DNA from: Antennarius striatus
Lineage: Eukaryota > Chordata > Actinopteri > Lophiiformes > Antennariidae
Direction: 5' to 3'
Assembly (NCBI RefSeq): GCF_040054535.1
Contig: NC_090795.1
Span: 10,325,001-10,389,000, forward strand
Length of the DNA: 64,000 nt
Positions 12,583-25,800 of this stretch are shown piece by piece. The first letter of the stretch is position 1; each line of letters starts with the position of its first letter. The translations under genes were made by a program, and so were the position numbers. The notes under the pieces are model-generated. The model was given only the letters and a program-made list of their open reading frames with translations, did no database searches and was not told where the DNA came from.

Positions 12583-13246
12583 TCCTTCTCTACACACACA
12601 CATCAATGCTGGTTGCTGCTCTTTACTGTATCCATGGCAACTGGGTGGGCTAAGCAGCTTTCGTCAATGTTGGCGGGGCGCCAGCGTCTGTCCTCCACTC
12701 CCTCCACTCCCTCCCCCATCCTCATCCTCCTCTGCTCCTCTACCATCCCTGTCATTGATGCACTGTCTGCTTTCCTGTTTTGACTGCTCATCAATTCATA
12801 AGTCCTATATGCATCATGCCCATTTCTATATATGTCTTTGTGTGTGTTTGTGTGCTGTACACATTCAATTAAATAAAGATAAATACGCAGAAATGGAATA
12901 TGATGGATTACACATGAGTGCGATGTGCTTCCGTGAGCTGTCATGACACACAGTGGAATGGCTTATTGTGGAAATTGTGCACATTTGAATCTGGTGGCAT
13001 GTCTTTCTTATTATGAGGTGATGAAAAAGGAAACCAGTGTGCTGTGAACAAGTTTTACAATTAAATAAATATTAATTGAGCAGCATCTGTTGAGGTGCGT
13101 CATTAGCTTGGATCTAAGGTTTGTTCTTGTCTCAGAATTCATGCATACCCGTGTGTATGACTGTGTTTGTTTGGCTGTGATCTTGAAAAAGCTGAAAGCA
13201 AAGTCACTAGTAAGCACGCCAGCCTGAATAGGAGAACTCAAGTGTA

Positions 13247-13364
<118 letters not shown>

Positions 13365-13485
13365 GCATCCAGTCCAATGTGGGCGAGACATATAAGCCAT
13401 ATGGCCTCAAGTCCATGTCCATATGGACACAGAGCCAGGTGTCTGAAAGCTATGACAACACGTCTAATTGTCAACCTGTCACCCG

Positions 13486-13486
<1 letters not shown>

Positions 13487-13577
<91 letters not shown>
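13487..13577. repeat. (TG)n array, about 45 units
   Basis: Pure TG. Separated by 123 nt from the AC array at 13247-13363, of which it is the reverse complement. Confidence 0.95.
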
Positions 13578-13580
<3 letters not shown>

Positions 13581-14084
13581 CATGACATCAACAGTGTGGA
13601 GATTAGCTGTACTGTTGGTACATTAACGAGTGGAACCACATTGCTGCCTTACTGGTTTTGTACTTTTTGATTTTTTTGTAAATGTACAAAACGCATAATA
13701 TAAATATAAAATGGCTACCAGTTACACGCCGGTGTGTTTGTGAAGCAGATGGTCTTGTAAATGTAGAAAAGCCCTCTCTGTGTTGACTGGAGTGATTTAA
13801 CAACAGAAATCAGACAATAGAGAATTTGTTTTGGAGCTACCTGCAGTGGATTCAACCATTGATCCCTCTTTTTTGCCAAGGGTGATCTACTGTTGCTGCC
13901 TATTCTAGCCTCCCACCCCCCCATGAATCTCCTTGACACTCCGGCCCACTTCATCTCCTCTCCTTCCTCCCCTCCCCTGAGTCCTTTTCTCTCATGTCAT
14001 ACTCCTCTTCACTTGTGGAGGGCACAGGCTCGCTTCTTCCAGCCTACTGCTAACAAACAATGTCTGCATTCATCGTGCTCAAGC

Positions 14085-14085
<1 letters not shown>

Positions 14086-14125
<40 letters not shown>

Positions 14126-14160
14126 GCACGCTTGCACACACACACACACACACACACACA
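14086..14160. repeat. Compound (CA)n/(CGCA)n microsatellite
   Basis: CA runs on both sides of a short CGCACGCACGC block and a TTG interruption. Confidence 0.9.
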
Positions 14161-14799
14161 GAGATTCACAGATAGGCTCACACTCACTCAAATGCATTTA
14201 GTGGACTTCTCCAGAGCAAAGCAGCAAAGTGTATCTTCCTTATGCTGTCCCCCAATCAGAGAGCTTATCTGCTCACTCAGCCCTCAGGTTAGTCCCCCAG
14301 ACTGCCTGCCTGTCAGTCAGTCGCTCACCTGTGTGTGTCAGATAGTCAGAATTCCTTACAGTGATGCTAGCTGGTCAGCTTGCTGATGGACTTGAAACTG
14401 ACTCTGGGTAGCAGATGGCTGGCACTGACCGAAGACTGATGCTCAGTTATCACATGATCACACCAAGGATTTTGTCTAGTTCCTAAAGTGGATATCTTAA
14501 TGCTGCTCAGCCTGTTACAGCTGGTATGCAATGCTACTGTTATCCAGATCATAACTCTAAATCTGACAGCCTTTACAAGTCGTAATAATCTTTTGTCATG
14601 GTATTCATTCAGGTTGAATATGGCAGAAAAGAAATAAGGTTAAACTACACAAAAAAATATTAATTAATTAGGAATTGACATTCATTTTATCTTTCTTAAA
14701 AAAAACGTGTTTACAGTAAGATAGAAGACAGCAGCATACACACAAGAAGTGCACGAAGAAAGAGAAGTGCACACTCTATTATCTATTACACTATTATCT

Positions 14800-14827
14800 C
14801 ACACACACACACACACACACGCACGCA

Positions 14828-14878
<51 letters not shown>
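14800..14878. repeat. Compound (AC)n(GCAC)n(AC)n microsatellite
   Basis: Central GCAC tetranucleotide block at about 14821-14846 between pure AC runs. Confidence 0.95.
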
Positions 14879-14881
<3 letters not shown>

Positions 14882-16201
14882 CTTCTCTTCCTTCTCCCAT
14901 CTGTCAGAGAGGGGTTCTCATTTCAGCCTCCTGAGTGAAGCTCAGCACTAAGTGGGACAGTTAGAGGACGTTTTCTCTCTGCTTCTCTTTCGTTCTCAAT
15001 AGGTTTTGCAATAATATGAATTGTCTGTGTTTGTGCTTGCATAGCTTATCTATCATTTGCACAAGGCTTGCATAGAATGAGTGGCTGCGGTTGCAGTGAA
15101 CTCTCCCCATTCGGTTAACGAATAACTTCTGACTGTTATATGTATATTAATGGAATTTTCAAAGCATGCGTGGGGCGGACATAATGCACAATGAACATGT
15201 TATTTCATAACATGATAAGGTGCATAGCAGAGACTTTTCATGTCAGAGATCTTGTGATAATGAACTTCATAATTAAGTTGCTTTACGATGAGAGCCACTC
15301 CCTAAAACTTGGCAGTTTGTCTCTACAGGTACATTTTGTTATTTAACTGAGAGCCCATCCTAAATAAAGCTTACCAGACTATGTAAATCCTTTCTAAACA
15401 CTGAAAATCTATTCATTTATTCACTTCACTGCTACATACACAGAGAGGCAGCTCATAACGTATCTTATTATTTGTCCAAATGAGCTGTTAGGTTCCCTTC
15501 AAAATTAAATTTTTACACGTTGCTTCAACCATGACTTTTTTTTTTTTTTTAGATTACCGGTAAGTGTCCAAGCACAACTTCAGTACACCAAGATAAAATG
15601 CAAATCAACCAGTTCAAATACATTATCACTCCACAGGCTCCATTTCTTGTTGAGTTTCTTACTGCAACATCATATGTGCAATTAAAACCTACTGTCAATA
15701 CACCTTCACAAAGGCGGCTCAGTTCCATCAGTGTGTCGTTGCCTCTAAAATCAAGCCCCCAAAATAGTTTCAACCTTAAAATGTTACCCGTGAATCTTGA
15801 TCATCCTTTGACCATCCTTTGTGTGGTGTATCTTACAGGGATGTGTCATTGTGTAAATTGTGTCCAAACATTGAAGGCATTATAAATGTGGGTGGGACTA
15901 TAAATATTCGCCTTGACTGAAATATTTAAGAATTTCGATCATCCAGATCACCAGCAAAATGTACCGTTTTGTTCCATGTGCTATAACTTCCTTCTTCAAA
16001 ATAAAAAACAAAAAACAATAAAATGATATTTAAAAAATTACGGTATAACTTTTTGAGAAGTCATTGGCTGACAAACAGGCTGATAAAGCAAATTTGGGCA
16101 AAATGTTACCTGTTTGGCAGAGAGAACAAAGTCATATTTTTACTTGCTCATCTGAAAAAAACAAAGCAAAAAAAACAAACAACCACATCACCCTCCCAAC
16201 A

Positions 16202-16305
<104 letters not shown>

Positions 16306-16445
16306 AATCTGTACAATAATTTCAGATGGATTATTTTTTTTCTTCTTCTGCTGTTGACTGAAATTCCCCTGGCTAAGGTTAAAACCAAACATACATCAAC
16401 GTGTTGTAGTACTGCAACCATCAATGAAACTGGATACTAAAAATC

Positions 16446-16447
<2 letters not shown>

Positions 16448-16476
<29 letters not shown>
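16448..16476. repeat. (ATT)n microsatellite
   Basis: About nine ATT units. Confidence 0.9.
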
Positions 16477-16669
16477 GTCAAGGCAAAAAGCAATCACCCA
16501 CAAGAGACTACCAGATTTCAGTTTGATTGTAATCTGTGTTTGATGACTAAGTAGTTCAGATTTGTAATTCAAATATCGCTAGGTGTGGCTGCTTGTCGTC
16601 CAAAAGAGAGTTCGACTGCACAAACAATCCCAACCTGTTCTGGCACTGCTGCATGGAAACAATTTTGCG

Positions 16670-16670
<1 letters not shown>

Positions 16671-16763
<93 letters not shown>

Positions 16764-16772
16764 TGTGTGTGT
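16671..16772. repeat. Compound (GT)n(GCGT)n microsatellite
   Basis: GT run with one TTT interruption, then GCGT units, then GT. It has the same compound design as 14800-14878 but in the opposite orientation. Confidence 0.95.
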
Positions 16773-19700
16773 CATACATTCATAAATACTGTATCATGTA
16801 TGTAAAGTATTAATGGCATCCATGCTATTTTATTTAATTAAGAATCAACAATAGTAATATGATTAAGCTGTCAAAGCATGACTGAGAGAATTTACTGACA
16901 ATGTCAGTAACGTAGCTCCAGAAGTATCTTCCACTACTGTCTTTTAGGGTAGAGTACCTCCTTCCCATCTCATTCACAGGATGCTGATGGTACTCTGTTC
17001 ATTTAACTCACATCTACCAAGCAGGTAGTTAACTCATTTATTGTTTGTTAACAGTTGTTTGATAGTTGGTGGAAAGCCTGGGAAAATGGCAAAAATTAAA
17101 GAACTGAATTTTGGAGCGGATCCAACAATGTATTAGCATTTGAAAGTCACAAGAAGAGGTTTGTTTTGCTTTTTTTTTTTCAGTTGTACTTAAACCTCAA
17201 CCTGCACTGTATTTAAGGCCAGCAGAAAATGATGTGTTTCAGAAAAAATATAATGAATTATACACAAAAACACCAGGTTATATTTACTGATTTATAAAAT
17301 GTCAAGATCCTGCTGATATGTGGCCGGTTCCATGCCTCACGTCTGGTCCAAAACATTGCACACTTGCATCATCTTTTCAGTGCTGACACACAAAATCAGT
17401 AGAATGTAAGTCAAAAATATTTGCATCACAATTACGAAAGTCAGTTGTGCAGCTGTATCTCCATCTACTTACAGTATGTGCATTTGTATCTATATGTGAC
17501 TAATTAAATGTATAAGTATGCACTGAATATGAATGTGTGCAGGAATCTGCAAATGTTTATTCACAATCCATGTGTGGATAATTCAAATTGTGAGTGCTCA
17601 AAAACATCTGTACAAATGTGAATATGCAAATGTATTAGTTGCAATATGTGCGGATTTGTCCTCACATACTCCAAGTTTCAATATATGTACTAGACCTCAG
17701 TTTACATTCTCATGAGAATGTACATGAAAATGTTGCTGAATTGGTTCAGTTCCAGAGTGAGGGCAGCACTCCATCCTTGTCCTCAGGAGCATTCTTTCAA
17801 CGTGCCGTGCAACATTCATCTGAATGATTCAGAGCCCTGACAGAGCCCTCAGCAGCTTCTGTCTGAGAAGGGCCTCTAAATTTTTCATTTGAGCTAACAT
17901 GCACAAGTGGGCTACAGGAAGAGAGTAGTGATCTAGTGTTAGAAAGGTGAAAGATGAATGAAACAGTATAGATGACCTAACCACTGCTTATTGCGCTCCT
18001 CTTTCTGTCATGACTGTGGAGTATTGCTGAAAGCTGGTACAGAGGGTCTTCACATCATACTGCACTGCCAGTCTGTCTTTATTCCATGCTGTCACTGTTC
18101 TCAGAATCACATTTGTCTGAGACTACTTTGTCTGACTGCTGTATGAGTGTTTGTCACCACAAATATCAATTCATTCCTACTGGATGAAAAGAGTTGTGTT
18201 TATGGAGGAACCAGCTCCCTGCTAATGCTCTTTGCACAGATTCCATCAAGTATTTAGTAGTACACTGCCTGGATAAAATAGCCAGAGGAACAGTGTGTAG
18301 TGGTTCAAACTTTTGCTGATCTTTGAGTGTCATGCAAAGCACTCGGTGGATAAAATAGGTATACATGGTCATGAAGGTGCAGACACACATCACACTTTCA
18401 CTCTGTATGATGACATCCTGCAGGGTTTGCATTTTGTTCCTTTGCAGCAGTCTGATTGACGAACATGTTTGTTCTCAAATCCAGTATGAGCGACTTCACT
18501 CCAATCTCTGATTACAAGAAACATCAGTCTGAAATCAGAACCGTGCCAACAGAGACCAGCTCAAAAATGAATTTTTACTTGACCCAAATTTGTGTAACAC
18601 AAAATCAGACCTACTCAAAAAATGTCTTGCTCCAAGATTTGGTGATGGTGGACAGAAATTAGGACACTATTCCAATTACCGGAACTATATATGCATTTCA
18701 AATTAAAATAATTCAACATCAGTATTAACACTTACAATCTTTTTTTTTTTTCAGCAACAATGTTATATCTGTATGGGTCCTCTTACAAAAAATATTTAAA
18801 GAATAGTACATTGAAGCTAGCAGTAAGATCAAGTAATTTACTTTTTAAAAAATATACAGCAGTCATGTCTTGAATTTGACTGTATACTGTACTGCAATGA
18901 AACCAGTTATTTTCTCCAGAGACATGTCACACTAAGATTTTAAAAAAATACTTAGGACATATTTACATTGGTAAATCAGATTGTTAGAAATAAAACAGGG
19001 CCACAGATGTGAGGCAAAATTTTTAACAGTAATTGTTCTACATTTGAAAACAGTCCCTTTTTTTTCAGTCACAATTGGTTATTAGCCAAATGTAAAAGTG
19101 GCCCAATCTTTGGTTCTGTGTGACTTCCAGAGTCAGATTATTTTAAATTAGAATGGCAGCAGGTTTGACAAACATTAAATATCAAGATGACATTTCTTTG
19201 TGGAGACAACATGTGCACATTGTAAATTGAAGTATTTAGTGTTCTGACTGTCCTGTCATAACCAGCTATTTTTGAAAGTGTAAAATGTTTTTGAAAGCAT
19301 TAAGTGTTTAGAACATGCAAGTTTGACGTTATTTAAAAAACCTGGCCAAAATGCCAGCTTTTCTCAGAGTGACATTGGTGCAAAATCTGCTCAGGTCAAA
19401 CAACATTCAGATTAGGTTTGATTTAAGCCTTTTGGATGACATGAAATAATTCTGATGCCAGAAAATGTGCTTTCCTGTTGATTTTCATGCCGCAATCTGA
19501 TAAAAATATCAAGAGCATAGGTTTTAAAAATGGATTAAACATACTGTACAGGGAGAAGCTGGACAAAGTAGAAGAAACACTTTTTTTGGATGAATTTATT
19601 CTCCCAGTCTTTTCATTAATAGTGCTTTGCAACATTCTTTTAAAAAAAAAAAACATTTTTCTCTAGGTGCAGTATATGACAATGTGGGCTTTACATTGAG

Positions 19701-19873
19701 ATTCTGACAATACAGGCACACAACTTCATCCACTCAGCCCATTCGGGACATTGCATAATCAACACCATGCCACACACAGAACAAAAGCTTCCTCTTGACA
19801 GCACACACTTGACATAAGCCCTGTTACACAGCCAGGCCAGTCCTTCAGTATCCCACAATCCCCCTGTTTGGTC

Positions 19874-22800
19874 TCAGCAGGTCATGCGTGCCACTCCAAA
19901 CTCCAGACTGACAACAGCTGGCTCCTCTTTGGACACCTCGCTGTTGTATGTCCCTTCAAGCTCACTGTAGCTTTGCTTCCTGCTTTCTGTTCCACTGCTA
20001 CCCTCTACTGTCCGCTCCATGTCAGTAACCTCAGTAGCCTCCTCGGCCACCTCCTCCTCCTCCTGTTGCTGCACTTCTTTGTGGCTAATGGGCGCTCCAA
20101 GAATGAAGGAGTCAGGACGTGGAGGGAGGGTTTTGGAGTTGGAGCGCTGGTCTCTGGTGGGAGGTGCTGCAGGGGGCTCAACAATGGGCATGACGCCAAG
20201 CTGGTGGAGACGCTAGACAGAGAGGGACAAAGCAAAAGAAGGTCAACTTGAAGGCCACTACATGCAACTATGTCCATTTCCACAATAAATTGATGAAATA
20301 AGTAAGTAAGCATGCTACTGTAATTGTTGGGTGTTTTAGTGTCTTTGCAGGGACTTCAATCACAAATTTAGTTTGAAATCTACCGATGTGGTGAAGTGAT
20401 TAAATGTAATACTTCGCCCTACATGGGGACTGGACACTGCTCCACTTGTTTTACATAAATACAAACAAACAAGTCTGAAGTCTCACAAATGGAGATCGAA
20501 TCACATTATTGTCAATAATCAAAAACTGTCTAGTCAGGCATCAGATGGCCTCTGCATTCCGGCCATCATTTACTGCTAGCGACTGACTGCTTCCCTTTGT
20601 TGTAATCTGCCCTTGTTAGCCCGTGTCTTCCACTGCCAGAAACAATGTCGGTCATCACATCATTTCATAAACACATGGCTGTTCCTATTGTTGATTCAGT
20701 GACCTGCAACGCATGAGCACTATAAAGAAAATTCTTCTGTGGTGACTCACATTCTCTAGCGCTTGCATCGTGCTCTCTGCCTTGCGGCTGTTCTCTCTGA
20801 GAGTCAGGATGGTCTTGAGGATAGACTGACGTGGGTGCATGGACCTGTCAAACTGATGGTACATGTTCCTCCAGAACCTTAAAAGAAAGGGCACAGGTAA
20901 GATAATTTGTAGATTACAAATTACACCTCAGAGAGCCTTTGCTGTTAAGAAATGTCATGTGTGGAATTACAAATATGTAGCACAGAGCTGAGGAGTGCAT
21001 TACTGACTTGAAATTATATGGTAATGTAGAAGGCTCCAGGACAGGGTGCGCTTCAGAGTATGCAGGACTGTAGAAAGGATTTAAGTAGTTCTGTCGTTCG
21101 CTGATTAGAAAAGCCCACAACGAGTGAGTCCGTTCTTTCAACCTGAAATGCAAGAGGCAAAATATTCAACACATTCAAACTTAAAAGCCTCGATCAACAT
21201 TAATTTAATCTTTCCAGTGCAGATAGCGCTAATAGGAGGTGAGAGAGGTGAAGATAAAAACAAGTCTTGTTGAAAATCAGCCAGATCAGCTGCTTGCACC
21301 TTGCAATGAGCCTTCTGTATTTACTCCAATGAAATATTTATTGAAGACTTGGACAATGACATGCCTACCCCCTGGAGAGTATTTTTGACTTGGTTGATTG
21401 TGAAGGAGTTTTGCTTCAAATTGGAATCATCGACCGCTGTTGCCTTCAGTGAATGTTCAGGTCATTTTGCATTGCTGAGTTCACCAGCGCCCTTTCTTTC
21501 TCAGGATATACCAAACTGTAGATTTTACCACTCCTAAAACTGCAGTAATTTCATGGATGGGTTTTTCCTGTTTTCTGTAGCTTAAAGATGGCTTGTTTCA
21601 CCTGCATGAAGAGCTCTTTTGACCAGATGATCAAAGGAGCTCCATAAGCACCACAGCTCAAATCAACTCTACGACCTTTATATGCTTAATTACTAATCAT
21701 AATGACAGCATTGCCCACAACTGCCAAAGAAATGGCCTTTGAGTCAGTTCTCCAAATACTTTTGGTCCCTTTTACGATAGGGAGGCACCTGTTAAGCAGC
21801 TGAACCTCCTAAACCCTTCATCCATTTTGAATGTGGATACCTACAAATAAAAGCTGAGAGTCTATACTTTATAACTATAATTGGAATGTAATACTGAACA
21901 AACTAAAAAAAGCAAAACTTCTGTAAATGTCCAAAAATACATGTACCTAACTGTAAACACTGCTGTACACAAATATGTGTGTTGGACTCACTGCAGCTCC
22001 TCTCGCTGTCTTTGATTGTTGCCAAGGAAGTTTCCATATTGACAAGAGTGGACGTGTTCGTGAATCTGCAGCAGGAACCACTCGCTGAACTCAAACGCCT
22101 GAGATTAAAAAAAAAAATGAAAGCAATAAAATATATGTAGCTGCTCGACACAATGCATACATGTATAAATACAATACGGGAATCATTCTCCATACTCTTA
22201 CACACACCTGTGGGAACTGTTCCGTTATCTGCCAAACACATTCCAAAAACTGGGTGAAAATAGGAGAAACTTCTTTAGGATCTCCGTCCAACTGGTCACA
22301 CCTAGATGTACACAATTGATTTAAGAGCCACACAAAGATTACTACTAATATTCAAAATATTTTCTATTCTTCAAGAATAAACTTGCGCGTATTTAATGTA
22401 AATTACAGTATATTAATATAATAGTAATACTAAAATACTAATATAATACTCATAATTATTCCAGTTTAAATCTCACCTGTCAGCAAATTTGTGGCCAAAG
22501 GAGATCCAGTCTTTCTCTATCAGGACCTGGAAAGAAAAACATGAGAATAAGTAACGTATCGAAGAAATTTCATAGTCTCATAATCTCTGTCGTCCTTCTT
22601 TTGATTAGTGCAAAACTGCATGTGTACTGGTACCATGAATCCCTTGATGGTGCGGTAGTAAGGGTCCATAAGCAGCGCTCCCAGCGAACAGACCTGCGCC
22701 GTTCTGTCCCATCCGTCTGAACAATGAACCAAAACACTGACTCCTTCCACTGCCACAGCCTGAAGCCAAAAATGGAGACAGACAATAGAGTCTGTATAAA

Positions 22801-25800
22801 ACACTTCTCAGTGGTCATTGTGTGTATTGGCCTAGAGGTTATGGCCAATAATAGGCAGTGAGACAGAGGTTCAACCCCAGTTCCTACTTTAATCTTAACA
22901 CCTCATATTCAAATGTCCCTCACTTTGACTTGTCACTCAAAACAGTTAGTGGGCTTCCCTTGAAAACACAGTATTACATTTCTTTACAAGTCTGTCGCTG
23001 TAATTATCAACGAGTGACAAATCTAAGCTGATTTGCCGTACAGAACAAAACAAAAATATCACAGACTGCATGCAAAATACACAAGTTTAATGTCCTCAAT
23101 TGTATGTGTTCTGTAAAAACATTCAGGGTTAAAAGACCATTACACCTAAGTCCCCTAAAGAAGCAGGACACGCTAGCTGACACATGAATGGACAAAATGT
23201 AGGGGTAAAATGTATGGCTGGAGAGAGAGAATTAGGATTGGGTGTTAGCTTCACTGAGCTCTGGGTCATGATCATGGGCAACTGATTGTATTTTTAGAGT
23301 AGTTGAGAGAAAATAACTTCACCTTGGTGAGAAAGATGGCTGCATCTACAACGGATTTGATGTGCCGCAGCCAGCCGCTGCTCTCAAGGCCAACCAGGTA
23401 GTCACTCATGGAAAGAGACCGAGTTCCAATCACTGCATGACACAAATGGATGACTTCATGTTGTGAACTATTTTTTGACTTAATGACTCAATGACATGTT
23501 TGTATATGTGTGGAGCAAGACCTTCAAGCAATTTCTGGAGGCTGGTTCTCATCACATGGATGTTTTCAATGCCAACAAATTGAAACCGAATGTTGGAGTA
23601 GTTGTCCTCGTTCTCATAGCCTTTACCTGCTGCTCGGTTAGCTAATGCATTCAGCTGCAGGACAAGAAAGATAAGAACATAAATATTCTGTTGACTCAGT
23701 TTTCAAACTGTTTTTATGCAGTACTGAGCAAGAATAAGTAAATAAATAAATAAAGACATATATAAAGCAAATTTTATGCTCTTACCTTTGGTCTCGTATC
23801 CATGACATAGATAAAGCGGCTGTTGTGATTGGCCTTACAGATAGCCTGCAGCATGCTCTCATCCTCCAAGCATCGTGCACTGAAGCCAGAAAGAGGCTGA
23901 CTGCATCGACACACAGCCGCCTGTCAGGGTGGAAAGGGTACAAGATTAGAAATAACAACAGTCACAATAATTGAACATGTGACACCTCTCTTTGCCTCAG
24001 CCTCAGTTTCATCAATTTCATATCCGCTTCCATGCATCATCTTAAAAATATTTATTTATAGCATTTATTAAGATTTCCAATTGAAGATCAGGTGTTTCAC
24101 CATTCCAATCCTGACAGACGATTTTACGGTGGAATATAACCTGACATCAGACAGTATAGACAGGTTTTTCCAGATAGACGCATGAGCTCTGACATCAACG
24201 GCAAAAATAACTCCAGCTGTTTTACTGGTTAACCTGGATTTTAAATATGGATCTCTAATAATAATAAAAATAATAATGGATTAGATTTATACAGCGCTTT
24301 TCTAGGCGCTCAAAGTTACTTTACAGTGGATCCATTATTCAGTCACTCCGCATTCAAACTTGGTGATGGCACAAAACGTATGCAGCCACAGCTGGCCTGG
24401 GGCAGACTGACGGACACCTGGAAGCCAATCCACGCCAACGGCCTCTCCGACCACCACCGGAACAATCACACACATTCCCACAAGTGTCTTGCCCAAGGAC
24501 ACAACGACAAACGACTAGGGGAGCGGGGGCAGGAATTGAACTCCCGATCCTATAATCATTGGACGACCTGCGATACCACTGAGCCACTGCCACTCCAGAA
24601 AGTATAAGTATTAATTGTATAAAAAGTATTTAACTGAAAAGTTTAACATCTACAATGTTTACAGATTTCTTATTCAACCACAGGGCAGTGACATTTTGAA
24701 AACTGCCACCCAAATTGGTGTAGAAAACTTCCTGAATTAAAGGACTTCGACCGTCTGGCCTTCGACCGCCTGGCCTTCGACCGCCTGGCCTTCGACCGCC
24801 TGGCCTTCGTCCGCCTGGCCTTCGACTACTATGGCCACTAGCTGGCGATAGTAGGTCAAAGGGTGACAGGCGCAAGGCTGAAAGTGCATGTGCAGTGTAT
24901 CACAATGCACAAGCTCCATTGATTTACTACCACAGAGGAATGCTAATGACACAAGGATGGACTGAAAATTCTTGGAAGGACCAGACAATGCTGGGGTGTC
25001 TGCTGCATGTGGAGGAGTAGCTCACATCTAGTGCTATCTTGCAAAGAGGAAGATCATATATGGTGTAACACAAATAAAATATGGTCTGCACACCTATCAG
25101 AGGAAAGTGATAGCATGTTTAAATTTACACACAGGGCCATGGGGGCAGGCCAGGGGTGGCTGCTGCCCACTACCCTTTAGGTATAAAGGCGAGTGCTCAA
25201 AGAGATTTAATCAGCCTACTCCTATGTAAACCCAGGATGATTGGGACCTGGTTTTATGGAATAAATGATTTTGACTTGGAATACTTCTGACTTTGTTCCT
25301 TTTTGACTCAAGAACATCTGGAACAGCCTATTGGATTATTTGACACAATTTGCTGAAATATTGATACAGCCTAGTGGAATTATTATAATGTCCTCAGTGG
25401 AGTATTTACTCTTTATTAAAATGATTTACATTTATCGGTGGAGTTAAAATAATTTTTTTTATATTTGATACATCAGAACAAGGACTTGTGGGAATAATTT
25501 TTCACCAAAAAGATTTCCCCAAAATTTCAACAATCACGCTAATTATTCATTTTCATTTACCACCCATTAAAAAGAGCATAACTTCAATCTGTAATAAGGA
25601 AATGAAAATTAGTTGTGTAGATATCCACATCATGCCAGCCACATAATGGAAGTGAAACACTTGATTCCATTAGTCCTGTTAACCTTCCTCTGGCGCCACC
25701 TGGAGGAAATATTTTAATTTATAGTCAATTCAAGAATTTTAAATCTCCCATTCTTCTTCTTTTCGTTTCGGCTTTTCCCTTCAGGAGTCGCCACAGCGAA

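Noticed and set aside
24630-24988. Gly-Arg-Arg-Pro repeat frame, looking like an RGG-type or collagen-like protein
   Set aside because: Produced by the 15-bp minisatellite, whose period is a multiple of three; it lies in an intron.
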